Positions 8,048 through 16,628 of a DNA stretch of 64,000 nt are shown one piece after another. Position 1 is the stretch's first letter. Each line of letters opens with the position of its first letter. The stretch is taken from the NCBI GenBank assembly GCA_963827725.1, contig CAWHBM010000001.1, positions 124,001 through 188,000 on the forward strand, written 5' to 3'. Below the pieces are notes generated by a model. It had not been told where the DNA came from. It saw nothing but the letters and a program-made list of their open reading frames with translations, and searched no databases. A program made the position numbers and the translations under genes. Origin of the DNA: VAXT01 sp963827725 (GTDB lineage: Bacteria; Actinomycetota; Thermoleophilia; Gaiellales; Gaiellaceae).

Positions 8048-8830
8048 GTGGCATTGCTCGAGCTGAAAGACCTGCACGTCGCCCTCGAAGACGGCACCGA
8101 GATCGTCAAGGGCGTCGACCTCGCCGTGAGCCCGGGGGAGATCCACGCGCTCATGGGCCCGAACGGCTCGGGCAAGTCCTCGCTCGCGTACGCGCTGATG
8201 GGCCACCCCGCCTACGAGATCACCAGCGGGGAGGCGCTCTTCGACGGCCAGGAGATCGCCGAGATGGGCGCCGACGAGCGTGCGCAGCTGGGCTTGTTCC
8301 TCGCGTTCCAGTACCCGCACGCGGTTCCAGGCGTCACCGTCACGAGCTTCCTGCGCTCGGCGCTGAACGCGATCCGGAAGGCGCGCGCCGGCGGCGAGGA
8401 CGATCCCGTGCCGGTTCCAGAATTTCGCAAGGACATGCTGGCCGCGATGGAGCACCTGAAGATCCCGCGCGAGCTCGCGCAGCGGTATCTGAACGACGGC
8501 TTCTCCGGCGGGGAGAAGAAGCGGGTCGAGATCCTCCAGATGGCGATGCTGAAGCCACGCATCGCGATCCTCGACGAGACCGACTCGGGGCTCGACATCG
8601 ATGCGCTCAAGATCGTCGCAACCGGTGTCAAGGAGCTCGTCGGCTCCGAGACCGGCGCGCTCATCATCACCCACTACCAGCGGATCCTGAACTACGTCGA
8701 GCCCGATTTCGTGCACGTCTTCGTCGACGGACGTATTGTCGAGGAAGGCGGCCCCGAGCTCGCGCACAAGCTCGAGGCCGAAGGGTACGAGGCGTTCATG
8801 CCTGAACCAGTTGTAGGAAGCGAGGCCTAG
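8048..8830 (+). CDS. sufC: Fe-S cluster assembly ATPase SufC
   Basis: 260 residues of an ABC-type ATPase of the SufBCD scaffold. Walker A is 'GPNGSGKSS', the Q-loop lies at 'FLAFQYPHAVPG', the signature is 'FSGGEKKR', Walker B is 'IAILDETDSGLD' and the switch is 'ITHYQR'. The 'ETDSGLDID' sequence is typical of SufC. GTG 8048 ('ALLELKDLHV') matches the usual start. An in-frame ATG at 7994 would add a basic, poorly conserved 18-residue leader. Neither has a strong ribosome-binding site. It overlaps sufB by one base (TAGTG). Confidence 0.96.
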   Translation: MALLELKDLHVALEDGTEIVKGVDLAVSPGEIHALMGPNGSGKSSLAYALMGHPAYEITSGEALFDGQEIAEMGADERAQLGLFLAFQYPHAVPGVTVTSFLRSALNAIRKARAGGEDDPVPVPEFRKDMLAAMEHLKIPRELAQRYLNDGFSGGEKKRVEILQMAMLKPRIAILDETDSGLDIDALKIVATGVKELVGSETGALIITHYQRILNYVEPDFVHVFVDGRIVEEGGPELAHKLEAEGYEAFMPEPVVGSEA

Positions 8831-10242
8831 TGGCTCTCACAGAGACCGAAGTCGTCGGCGGGATCAAGACCGAGTACAAGTACGGCTTTCACGACCCCGA
8901 GGACTACTTCTTCAAGTCGGGCCGAGGCCTCTCGCACGAGCTGGTCGCGGCCATCTCCGAGCACAAGAACGAGCCGCAGTGGATGCGCGATTTTCGGCTC
9001 AAGTCGCTCGACTACTTCCTGGCGCGCCCGCTCCCGGAATGGGGCGGCAATGTCGCCGAGATCGACTTCGACAACATCTTCTATTACATCCGGCCGACCG
9101 AGAAGCAGGCGAAATCCTGGGAAGACCTCCCGCCGGACATCAAGAACACCTGGGACCGCCTCGGTATCCCCGAGGCCGAGAAGAACTACCTCGCGGGTGT
9201 GGGCGCGCAGTACGAGTCCGAGGTCGTCTACCACAAGCTGAAGGAGGACCTGGAGGCTCAGGGCGTCCTGTTCCTCGACATGGACTCCGGCCTGCGCGAG
9301 CACGAGGAGCTCGTCAAGGAGTACTTCGGGACGATCATCCCTCAGAACGACAACAAGTTTGCAGCTCTGAACTCGGCAGTCTGGTCGGGCGGCTCGTTCA
9401 TCTACGTGCCCCCGGGAGTGAAGATCGAGATGCCGCTCCAGGCCTACTTCCGCATCAACGCGGAGAACATGGGCCAGTTCGAGCGAACTCTGATCATCGT
9501 CGACGAGGACGCCTATGTGCACTACGTCGAGGGCTGCACGGCGCCGGTCTACTCGAGCGACTCGTTGCACTCCGCTGTCGTCGAGATCATCGTCAAGCCG
9601 GGTGGGCGCTGCCGGTACACGACGATTCAGAACTGGTCGAACAACGTCTACAACCTCGTGACCAAGCGCGCGGTCGCCTACGAGAACGCGACGATGGAGT
9701 GGGTCGACGCGAACCTCGGCTCGAAGCTGACGATGAAGTACCCGGCGATCTGGCTGATGGGCGAAGGCGCCCACGGTGAGGTGCTCTCGATCGCGTTCGC
9801 CGGCCAGGATCAGCACCTAGACGCGGGCGGCAAGTGCGTCCATGTCGCGCCGAACACGTCCTCGATCATCACGTCGAAGTCGATCTCGCGAGGAGGTGGG
9901 CGCGCGAGCTATCGCGGCCTGCTCGAGGTGGCGAAGGGCGCCGAAGGCTCGAAGTCGAAGGTCGTCTGCGACGCGCTCATCCTCGACGAGGACTCGCGTT
10001 CGGACACGTATCCCTACATCCGGATCGACGAGTCGAACGTGGACATCGGCCACGAGGCGACCGTGTCCAAAATCGGCGATGAGCAGCTCTTTTACCTCAT
10101 GTCGCGTGGTCTCTCCGAGGCCGAGGCTTCGGCAATGGTCGTCTCCGGCTTCGTCGAGCCGATCACGAAGGAGCTCCCCCTGGAGTACGCCGTCGAGATG
10201 AACCGCCTGATCCAGCTCCAGATGGAAGGTTCCGTCGGTTGA
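8830..10242 (+). CDS. sufB: Fe-S cluster assembly scaffold SufB
   Basis: 470 residues of the core SufBCD scaffold subunit, on which nascent clusters form in the cytosol. The conserved 'WSGGSFIYVPPGV', 'YVEGCTAPVYSS' (the Cys aligned with the sulfur-entry cysteine), 'HVAPNTSS' and 'KVVCDALIL' (candidate cluster-side Cys) are present, as is the C-terminal 'EATVSKI' beta-helix edge. GTG start shares a base with the sufC stop. The next gene starts within its stop codon. Confidence 0.97.
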   Translation: MALTETEVVGGIKTEYKYGFHDPEDYFFKSGRGLSHELVAAISEHKNEPQWMRDFRLKSLDYFLARPLPEWGGNVAEIDFDNIFYYIRPTEKQAKSWEDLPPDIKNTWDRLGIPEAEKNYLAGVGAQYESEVVYHKLKEDLEAQGVLFLDMDSGLREHEELVKEYFGTIIPQNDNKFAALNSAVWSGGSFIYVPPGVKIEMPLQAYFRINAENMGQFERTLIIVDEDAYVHYVEGCTAPVYSSDSLHSAVVEIIVKPGGRCRYTTIQNWSNNVYNLVTKRAVAYENATMEWVDANLGSKLTMKYPAIWLMGEGAHGEVLSIAFAGQDQHLDAGGKCVHVAPNTSSIITSKSISRGGGRASYRGLLEVAKGAEGSKSKVVCDALILDEDSRSDTYPYIRIDESNVDIGHEATVSKIGDEQLFYLMSRGLSEAEASAMVVSGFVEPITKELPLEYAVEMNRLIQLQMEGSVG

Positions 10243-10607
10243 TCACTGTTGAGCGGGCGGATTTCGTTTCCGTTCCGGTGCAGGACATGGAGCGGGCCAA
10301 GCGCTTCTACAGCGAGACGCTGGGCATTCACAGCCCGAATCTCGACAAGGGCTGGCCCGAGTTCGAGACCGGTAGCGTGAGCCTCTATCTCGTCGACCCG
10401 ACGCAGATGGGCAAGGAGTTCAAGGCGCACGAGTTCCACATCGCCCTGCGGGTTCCCGACGTCGCGGCCGCGCGCGAGACACTCGAAGAGGCGGGGGTCG
10501 AGTTCCAGGGAGAGATCCTCGACACAGGCGTGTGTCATATGGCGTTCTTCTCGGACAGCGAGGGAAACGCGTTGATGCTGCATCGCCGCTACGCGCCGTC
10601 GGAATGA
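10239..10607 (+). CDS. VOC-family (glyoxalase/dioxygenase fold) protein 1 in suf operon
   Basis: 122 residues with the vicinal-oxygen-chelate paired beta-alpha-beta-beta-beta layout: 'FVSVPVQDMERAKRFYSETL', 'SLYLVDP', 'HIALRVPDVAAARETLEEAG', 'FFSDSEGNALMLHRRY'. Metal ligands typical of glyoxalase I are not all evident, so enzymatic function is unknown. It begins at a TTG overlapping the sufB stop and ends in ATGA with a second VOC gene. It is homologous to that neighbour; both share 'DTGVCHM'/'DSGVCHM' and 'LHRRYAP'. The His-Cys motif might chelate metal, which would suit a SUF locus, but this is inference. Confidence 0.87.
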   Translation: MITVERADFVSVPVQDMERAKRFYSETLGIHSPNLDKGWPEFETGSVSLYLVDPTQMGKEFKAHEFHIALRVPDVAAARETLEEAGVEFQGEILDTGVCHMAFFSDSEGNALMLHRRYAPSE

Positions 10608-10978
10608 TCGAGGTCGAGCAGGTCGACTTCGTGTCGGTGCCGACTCGGGACTCGGCCCGGGCGGTCAAGTTCTATCGCGAGGTGTTCGGGCTTTCCGAGA
10701 GCGAATACACCGAGGCCGAGATCGAGACGCCGAACGTCACGCTCTCGTTCTGGGATCCGGAGAGTCAGGGTGAGCAGTTCGTCGCGAATGAGAGCGGCAT
10801 CGCGTTTCTCGTCGCCGACGTGGAAGCCGCGGTCGAGGAGTTTCGCACTGCCGGAGGCGAGGTCATGGGCATCGAGGACAGCGGCGTCTGCCACATGGGC
10901 TTCGTGAAGGATCTCGACGGCAACGTGCTGATCCTTCACCGGCGCTATGCACCAAAGGAGAAGCGTGACCAGGGCTGA
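10604..10978 (+). CDS. VOC-family protein 2 in suf operon
   Basis: 124 residues, a paralogue of the gene just upstream, overlapping it by ATGA. It starts 'MIEVEQVDFVSVPTRDSAR' and retains 'DSGVCHMGFVKDLDGNVLIL' and the 'LHRRYAP' ending. It is located between sufB and sufD and overlaps the latter by 14 bases, so it must be translated with them. Substrate and partner are unknown. The duplicated pair may act as a heterodimer, as VOC domains commonly pair. Confidence 0.87.
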   Translation: MIEVEQVDFVSVPTRDSARAVKFYREVFGLSESEYTEAEIETPNVTLSFWDPESQGEQFVANESGIAFLVADVEAAVEEFRTAGGEVMGIEDSGVCHMGFVKDLDGNVLILHRRYAPKEKRDQG

Positions 10979-12143
10979 CCTGCTGGAGCGCTACCGGGAG
11001 ATGCCTCTTCCGAACACGACCGAGGAGTCGTGGCGGTTCACGGATCTCAAGGGCTTCGATCCGGACGCTTTCACCGCAAACGGCGCCGATTCCTTGCAAC
11101 AGACTGTTGCCAGGAAGTCCATGTTGGACATCGACGTGGCCGGTCTGGCTTCCGTCGACTCAGGCGGCATCGAGATCGAGAACGCGCCCGACGGCATTCG
11201 CTTCGAGGTCCTCGACGACTCCCATCCGCAGCTGGGAGAGCTCGTCGGGCCCGACGAGAAGTTCGCCGCCCAGAACGCTGCGAGCTGGCAGCACGGTCTG
11301 CTCGTCCATGTCCCGAAGGGCGTGGTCGTGGAGCGGCCGCTCTACGTCCGGATCGCGAACCCGCCGGACGGCGGCGCGCTCTTCTGGCGCCTGCTCGTGA
11401 TCGCCGAGCCCGAGAGCCGGTTCAGCCTGATCGAGGAGCTCGCGTCTCCCGACCCCGATCTCGCCGGCTACTCGAACGCCGTCGTCGAGCTCTTCGTGGG
11501 GCAGGGCGCGAAGGTCGAGTACGTCTCCCTCCAGAACCTGGCGCGGGAGACGTGGCACTTCGCCTCGCATCGGGCCCGCGTCGGGCGCGACGCCGAGCTC
11601 GACTGGGTCGCGGGCGGCTTCGGGTCGAAGAAGGGCAAGGTGCGGATCGAGAACGACCTCGACGGCCAGGGCGCAACCTCTCGGGTCACGGGCGCTTACT
11701 TCGCCGACGGCGACCAGCATCTCGACTACGACACGCTTCAGAAGCACATCGCGCCGAACACGACCTCGGACTTCGCCTTCAAGGGCGCGCTGCGAGACCG
11801 GGCAACCGCTGTCTGGCGGGGCATGATCAAGGTCGAGCCCGAGGCCCAGAAGACGAACGCCTACCAGGAGAACCGCAACCTTCTGCTCTCGCCGGACGCT
11901 CACGCCGATTCGATCCCCGGCCTAGAGATCCAGGCGAACGACGTCCGCTGCACGCACGGGGCGACGGTCAGCCAGGTCGACCGCGAACAGCTCTTCTACG
12001 CAATGGCGCGCGGCCTGACGAAGGCCGATGCCGAGCGCCTGATCCTGCGCGGCTTCTTCCAGGACGTGCTCGACCGGATCGAGCTCGAGCCGGTCCGCGA
12101 AGCCCTGGGCGAGGCGCTCGAAGCCCGAATTCCGCAGGGTTAG
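10965..12143 (+). CDS. sufD: Fe-S cluster assembly protein SufD
   Basis: About 392 residues of the SufB-like partner in the SufBC2D scaffold. It has the N-terminal 'PLPNTTEESWRFTDLKGFD' typical of SufD, a central beta-helix, 'HIAPNTTSDFAFKG' with the cluster-region His, and 'GATVSQVDREQLFY' near the end. GTG 10965 is chosen because AAAGGAG ends 4 nt upstream; ATG 10947 lies within the preceding gene without such a site. It is the last gene of the sufC-sufB-VOC-VOC-sufD operon. Confidence 0.95.
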   Translation: MTRADLLERYREMPLPNTTEESWRFTDLKGFDPDAFTANGADSLQQTVARKSMLDIDVAGLASVDSGGIEIENAPDGIRFEVLDDSHPQLGELVGPDEKFAAQNAASWQHGLLVHVPKGVVVERPLYVRIANPPDGGALFWRLLVIAEPESRFSLIEELASPDPDLAGYSNAVVELFVGQGAKVEYVSLQNLARETWHFASHRARVGRDAELDWVAGGFGSKKGKVRIENDLDGQGATSRVTGAYFADGDQHLDYDTLQKHIAPNTTSDFAFKGALRDRATAVWRGMIKVEPEAQKTNAYQENRNLLLSPDAHADSIPGLEIQANDVRCTHGATVSQVDREQLFYAMARGLTKADAERLILRGFFQDVLDRIELEPVREALGEALEARIPQG

Positions 12144-12203
12144 CAGCGATTTCTTTCTGAACTCCGTACGGCGGCTTAACAACTCGGTCGTATCGTCGTT
12201 CTC

Positions 12204-13892
12204 GTGCCGCGGATAGCCCTCATGGCAGCGTTACTGGCCGGGCTCGCCGTCGCAGTTCCATCGTCTGCACAGGTCGGCAACGGCAAGATCGCGTTTTCGA
12301 ACCGGGTCGGCATCTACAGCGTCAACCCCGACGGAACCGGGCTCACGCAGCTCAGGCGGGGCGACAATGTCGGCAACCCGCACTGGTCGCCCGAGGGCTC
12401 TCAGCTCGCGTTCACGAGCTTCGAGAACGACTACAAGGTGTACGTCGTCAATGCGGACGGAAGCAACGTGCACGTCGTGGCGTCGGGTGACGCCTCCGCC
12501 GCCTTGGGCTCACAGCCCTGGTCTCCGGATGGGATGGAGATTGCCTATCGCGGTGGAAACGACGTCTACGTCGTGAGCTCGGCCGGAGGGCCGGCTCGTC
12601 GGCTGACGTTCAACGGCGACGCGGGTCGTCCGGTCTGGTCTCCGGTCGGCTCGGAGCTGGTGTATTCGCGCACGTTGCAGAATCGCTCGGAGCTCTTCGT
12701 GATCGACGCGGGCGGCGGCACGGCAACTCAGATCACGCAAAGCGGTCCGGACCTGACATTGAACGAGGACCCGGCATGGTCGCCCGACGGCCAGGTCGTC
12801 GCATTCGTCCGTGACGTCAACGGTCTCCGCAGCCTCTACACCGTTCATTCCGACGGAACAGAGCTCCACCGGGTGACGGGCATCCTCGGCCGCGGCTATG
12901 ACGCACCGTCCTGGTCGCCTGACGGGGCGAGGATCGCGTTTTCGACGTGGTTGGACTCTCGATACTCACAATACGCCGGGCCGGGCCGACAGATCTTCAC
13001 CGTCAACGTCGACGGTTCCGGGGAAAGACCGCTGACGGAAGGTGCGACGCGCTCTTGGACCGACTCGGGCCCGATCTGGTCGCCCGACGGTGAGCAAATC
13101 CTCTTCGTGCGATATTCAGATCGCGCGCGTCCGTACACCATGAATGTCGACGGAAGTTGTGAAGGAGCGCTTGTACCCGATCAGGACGAAGGCTGGTCGG
13201 GCTCGTGGCAGCCCATTCCCGGCGGCCCTTCAGCCGGGGCGAAGCGTTGCCATGCAGTGTCGGTCGAAGCAAGCATCGAGACCTCCTCCGGCCGGATCAC
13301 GGCCGTCGTTGGGAACGAGGGCACCGAGACGCTCACCGATGTCGTGTTGTTCGCGCAGGGCGCAAGCGTTGTCAGCTTGACCTCCGGACAGGTCGAATCG
13401 GGTCGAGGAACGTGCCGGAGGCGCTCCGGCTCGTACTCGTGCCGCATTCCGCGTCTCGACCGGGGTGAACGCGTTCAAGTCTGGATCGTGGCGGAGGCGC
13501 GCCGTGTCACCTACCTCAATGACCCGAAGCCTGCGGAAGAAGTTGGGCTGACAACACCGATCTCGGTGAGCGCCGCACAGGGTCTCCTCGAGTCGGGACG
13601 TGAGTCGGAGTCGCTCTGGTACTCGCTGCCCACGTGCTCGACACGTACTGCGGGCGGCGGAACGATCAAGGGCACCAGCTATGTGGATCGAATCTGCGGT
13701 CGCAAGGGAGCCGACCGCATTTTCCCGAGGGGCGGGCGGGACGCGGTCCAGGCAGGAGCCGGACCGGACTACATCTTCTCTGCGAACGACGGTCGCCGCG
13801 ACAACATCTCGTGCGGAGGAGGGCGTGACCGTGTGATCGCCGACCGGCGCGACCGTGTCTCGGGGAACTGTGAGCGCGTCAGCCGTCGCTAG
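12204..13892 (+). CDS. Secreted TolB-like beta-propeller with C-terminal RTX-like repeats
   Basis: 562 residues. A signal peptide ('LAGLAVAVPSSA') is followed by at least six PD40/TolB propeller blades with the repeating 'P.WSPDG..IAF....YVVN.DGS' pattern to about residue 335. A CARDB-like segment comes next (about 350-460). The C-terminal 75 residues carry degenerate hemolysin-type repeats: 'GTSYVDRICGRKGADRI', 'GGRDAVQAGAGPDYI', 'CGGGRDRVIADRRDRV'. It is probably exported and surface-associated, possibly calcium-binding. It ends 'NCERVSRR', identical to the end of the next paralogue. The start is a GTG. Confidence 0.85.
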   Translation: MPRIALMAALLAGLAVAVPSSAQVGNGKIAFSNRVGIYSVNPDGTGLTQLRRGDNVGNPHWSPEGSQLAFTSFENDYKVYVVNADGSNVHVVASGDASAALGSQPWSPDGMEIAYRGGNDVYVVSSAGGPARRLTFNGDAGRPVWSPVGSELVYSRTLQNRSELFVIDAGGGTATQITQSGPDLTLNEDPAWSPDGQVVAFVRDVNGLRSLYTVHSDGTELHRVTGILGRGYDAPSWSPDGARIAFSTWLDSRYSQYAGPGRQIFTVNVDGSGERPLTEGATRSWTDSGPIWSPDGEQILFVRYSDRARPYTMNVDGSCEGALVPDQDEGWSGSWQPIPGGPSAGAKRCHAVSVEASIETSSGRITAVVGNEGTETLTDVVLFAQGASVVSLTSGQVESGRGTCRRRSGSYSCRIPRLDRGERVQVWIVAEARRVTYLNDPKPAEEVGLTTPISVSAAQGLLESGRESESLWYSLPTCSTRTAGGGTIKGTSYVDRICGRKGADRIFPRGGRDAVQAGAGPDYIFSANDGRRDNISCGGGRDRVIADRRDRVSGNCERVSRR

Positions 13893-15137
13893 GGGCCTAG
13901 CGTTCCTGGCCGTTCTGCTCGTTGTCGTCTCTTCGCCTGCCTCGGCGGCCACTCCTGCCCGCCCTGGATTCGACACGAACGCCCGGGTCTCGCCGGACGG
14001 GCGCTGGATCATCTTCGACCGGTACTTCTCCTCGGCCAACCGCTACTCACCGCCGTTGCTCTCACTCAGGATCGTCGACCCGGAAGGGCGAGCTGAGCGG
14101 GAGCTCGTCCCCCTGAGCGAAGTTTCTATCGACGCGAAGTGGACGGCGGGCAACCTCCTCCATGTCGCGCCGGCCCGGGAGACCCCCTTTCTCATGAACC
14201 CGGAGGACGGCACACGTATCGGGCCGGCGGTACCCGCATCCGCCTTCTCTCCCGACGGGCGCTGGATCGCATACGCCAAAGAGGGCGAGCTCTGGGTCTC
14301 GTCGCCGGACGGCTCGAACGCGCGCCGGGTAGCCGTCGCGTCGGGCTGGATCTACGTCGGAGACTTCTCGCCGGACTCGACCCGGCTCACATACTCGTTC
14401 AGCCTGACCGGCGAAACAGATGCCTCAGAGATCGTCGCGGTCGACGGAACGGGCCGCGTGAGACTGAAGGAAGCTCCGGTGATCGGTTCTGGGGCCTGGG
14501 CTCCTGATAGCAGTGCCGTCGTCCTCATGGCCCAGAACGACACCGGCCGGTACCGACCGCCGATGATCTACGTTGCGAGTGCCGACGGCACGAGTGTCCG
14601 ACGGCTCGTCGAGGGCTACGCGGATCTCACCGGAGTGGTCCCCCCACGGGAACTGGATCGCCTTCGTGCGGCAGGTCCGGACTCGCCTGGAGGATCGCTA
14701 CTACCTGACGCTCGTCCGCCCCGACGGAAGCGGCCTGCATCAGGTCACGCGGGCGGAAAGCGCGACCTGGCTGAGCGACGGCCGGCGGATGCTGATAAAC
14801 GGGTAGCGGCAAGTGCCAGCGGGCGGGGATCCTCGAGATCGACGTCTTTCGGCACACCGTCAAGCGGCTGACGAACCGGTGTCGCATCGCAGGGACCCCG
14901 CAAGCCGACAATCTCCGAGGGACGAGCCTCCGCGACCTTCTTCACGGCCTGGGCGGCGACGACAGGATCGCGGGCCTCGGCGGCGAGGACGACCTTTTCG
15001 GGGGACCTGGAAACGACGTCCTGCTCGCGCGCGACGGCCGTTACGACCGCCTCGATTGCGGTCCCGGCCGCGACAGAGTCGTCGCTGACCGGCACGACCG
15101 AGTCGTAAGAAACTGCGAGCGCGTCAGCCGGCGTTAG
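13870..15137 (+). pseudogene. Second secreted TolB-like propeller/RTX-repeat protein, two frameshifts
   Basis: Paralogue of the upstream gene: signal peptide 'FLAVLLVVVSSPASA', propeller blades ('FSPDGRWIAYAKEG', 'WAPDSSAVVLMAQ') and RTX-like repeats ('GLGGDDRIAGLGGEDDLF', 'GGPGNDVLLARDG'), ending 'NCERVSRR'. The frame breaks near 14611 (an extra G in gaGGGct) and near 14803 (an extra G in aacGGGtag). Removing one G at each place restores a single reading frame to the stop at 15135-15137. Both changes are +1 in G runs, so sequencing error is as likely as real inactivation. GTG 13870 follows a GGGGA stretch and overlaps the previous gene's end. Confidence 0.8.
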
Positions 15138-15140
15138 CCG

Positions 15141-16538
15141 CTAGGTGACCACGGCGCCGCGGTAACACGCCTGGAGGTGCCTCGGGTTGCGCGTCGCTCC
15201 GTCGCAGAGCGCCTTACGCTTGTTCAGATCGGGGTCCAGGGAGCCGAGGATCTCGCCGATTCCCTGCCAGCAGTAGTCGCGCGTGCTCGGCGGAGCCGTG
15301 TTGCAGAGCCCCTTCGCACGGTCCGCCTTCACATCCGTGTAGGTCATGTCCTTGGACGCCGCGTAGATGCACTCGCGCGCAAGGTCTCCACCGACCTTGC
15401 AGATGTCGAGGATCCGGGCTGGGTCCAGGCGCGTGAAGCCCGAAGCGTCGCGCCCGAGCGACTGGAAGCAGATCCTCACCCAGTTGCGCTCAGCCTTCCG
15501 GCAGACCTTGGCCGCCTTGCTCCAGTTGTAGTTCACCTCCGGCAGGATGCGAGCGGTCACCAGGTCGTAGCAGAAGAACTTGTGCCGCTCGGCAACCGAG
15601 TTACACGGGTAGAGCAGGTCGTCGTCCTTGAGCCACCGCGACTTCACTCCATAGGAGGACGCGTAGTTCTCCATGAAGACGCCACCGGTGCACGAGAGCC
15701 CATCCGACCCGTTCTGGAGCTCGTCACAGGTCTTCAGCGAGCCCGGCAGGTCGTAGCCCGTGTAGATCATCAAGCCGTGCCCGAGGCCGTGAACGCACTG
15801 GTAGGCGATGAAGTCGGTCTTCCGGATCTTCGGATCCGCGCAGAACGTCCTCGCCGCCTCCCCTAGCTCCTCCTGGGGGATCCCGAGGAAGGCTCGCTCG
15901 AGGATGCCGTGGTAGTAGCCAGACGTGCAACTCGGCCTACCGGCGACGAACGCTTGGCCGACCTCGCCGTCGTAGTGCTTGAGCGCTCCGCCACCGATCG
16001 CGTGCGAGATCCGGTGGCAGTCCGCTTCGATCGGGCCGGGCTGGGCGATCTGCTCGTCGAAGAGATCGAGCGCGGCCTCGGGGCCATCGTTGTACGCGAT
16101 GTTCGCAAAGGCCTGTTCGTAGCAGCGGTTGTCGCCCGCCGCGCAGTCCTCCAGCTTCGTGTCGTCAGGCTCGAACCCGGCGGCGACGGAGCCGCCGCCG
16201 GTCGCTTTCCGTGTGGCGTCGGCGACGAACACCGCGACGTCGTCGATCTCCTGCGCGCTCAGCTTGTCCGAGAACGACGGCATCCCAACACCGCCGTTTT
16301 GCACCTGCCGGGCCACTCGCTCCTTCTCGGGCTTGCTCTGATCGAGATTCGGGCCGACAGTCCCGGTCGCGTCGGCAGCGGAAAGCGTGTGGCAGCCCCC
16401 GCAACCGGCGTCGGCAAATACCTTCGCGCCCGGCGAGTTGGTGTCCGAGGCGCTCGGCTTGTCGTCGCCGCCGCAGCCCGAGACCGCGACCACCGCCGCC
16501 CCGACGAGAAGAACTGCCCTGAACGAAACTCGACCCAC
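15141..16538 (-). CDS. Lipoprotein with cytochrome c domain fused to an 18-Cys/His-rich domain (copy A)
   Basis: 465 residues. A lipoprotein signal ends at 'AVSGC' (Cys22). A small class I cytochrome c domain follows, with 'CGGCH' at about 46-50 and axial Met in 'VGMPSFSDKL'. From about residue 130 a long domain I do not recognise holds 18 cysteines and the motifs 'DCHRISHAIGG', 'SGYYHG' and 'QCVHGLGHG'. The last 150 residues look like repeated helical hairpins, each with a Cys pair ('VCRKAERNWVRICFQS', 'GLCNTAPPSTRDYCWQG', 'LCDGATRNPRHLQACYRG'). All 18 cysteines are matched in the paralogue at 22066-23472. It is presumably an extracytoplasmic redox protein with nine disulfides and a His-bound metal; the function is unknown. 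It is divergent from the glycosyltransferase genes. Confidence 0.8.
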   Translation of the reverse strand: MGRVSFRAVLLVGAAVVAVSGCGGDDKPSASDTNSPGAKVFADAGCGGCHTLSAADATGTVGPNLDQSKPEKERVARQVQNGGVGMPSFSDKLSAQEIDDVAVFVADATRKATGGGSVAAGFEPDDTKLEDCAAGDNRCYEQAFANIAYNDGPEAALDLFDEQIAQPGPIEADCHRISHAIGGGALKHYDGEVGQAFVAGRPSCTSGYYHGILERAFLGIPQEELGEAARTFCADPKIRKTDFIAYQCVHGLGHGLMIYTGYDLPGSLKTCDELQNGSDGLSCTGGVFMENYASSYGVKSRWLKDDDLLYPCNSVAERHKFFCYDLVTARILPEVNYNWSKAAKVCRKAERNWVRICFQSLGRDASGFTRLDPARILDICKVGGDLARECIYAASKDMTYTDVKADRAKGLCNTAPPSTRDYCWQGIGEILGSLDPDLNKRKALCDGATRNPRHLQACYRGAVVT

Positions 16539-16628
16539 TCGTCACATTGAAGCCGAAGCTTGGACACGAGTCGAGTTTCGAACCGCATGAGCTAGGCGTC
16601 TGCCGGTTCTCGGGCTACGCTTTTTGCC

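Noticed and set aside
12204..15137. TolB of a Tol-Pal system
   Set aside because: There is no outer-membrane machinery or tolQRA/pal nearby, and the propellers are fused to RTX-like repeats; only the fold is shared.
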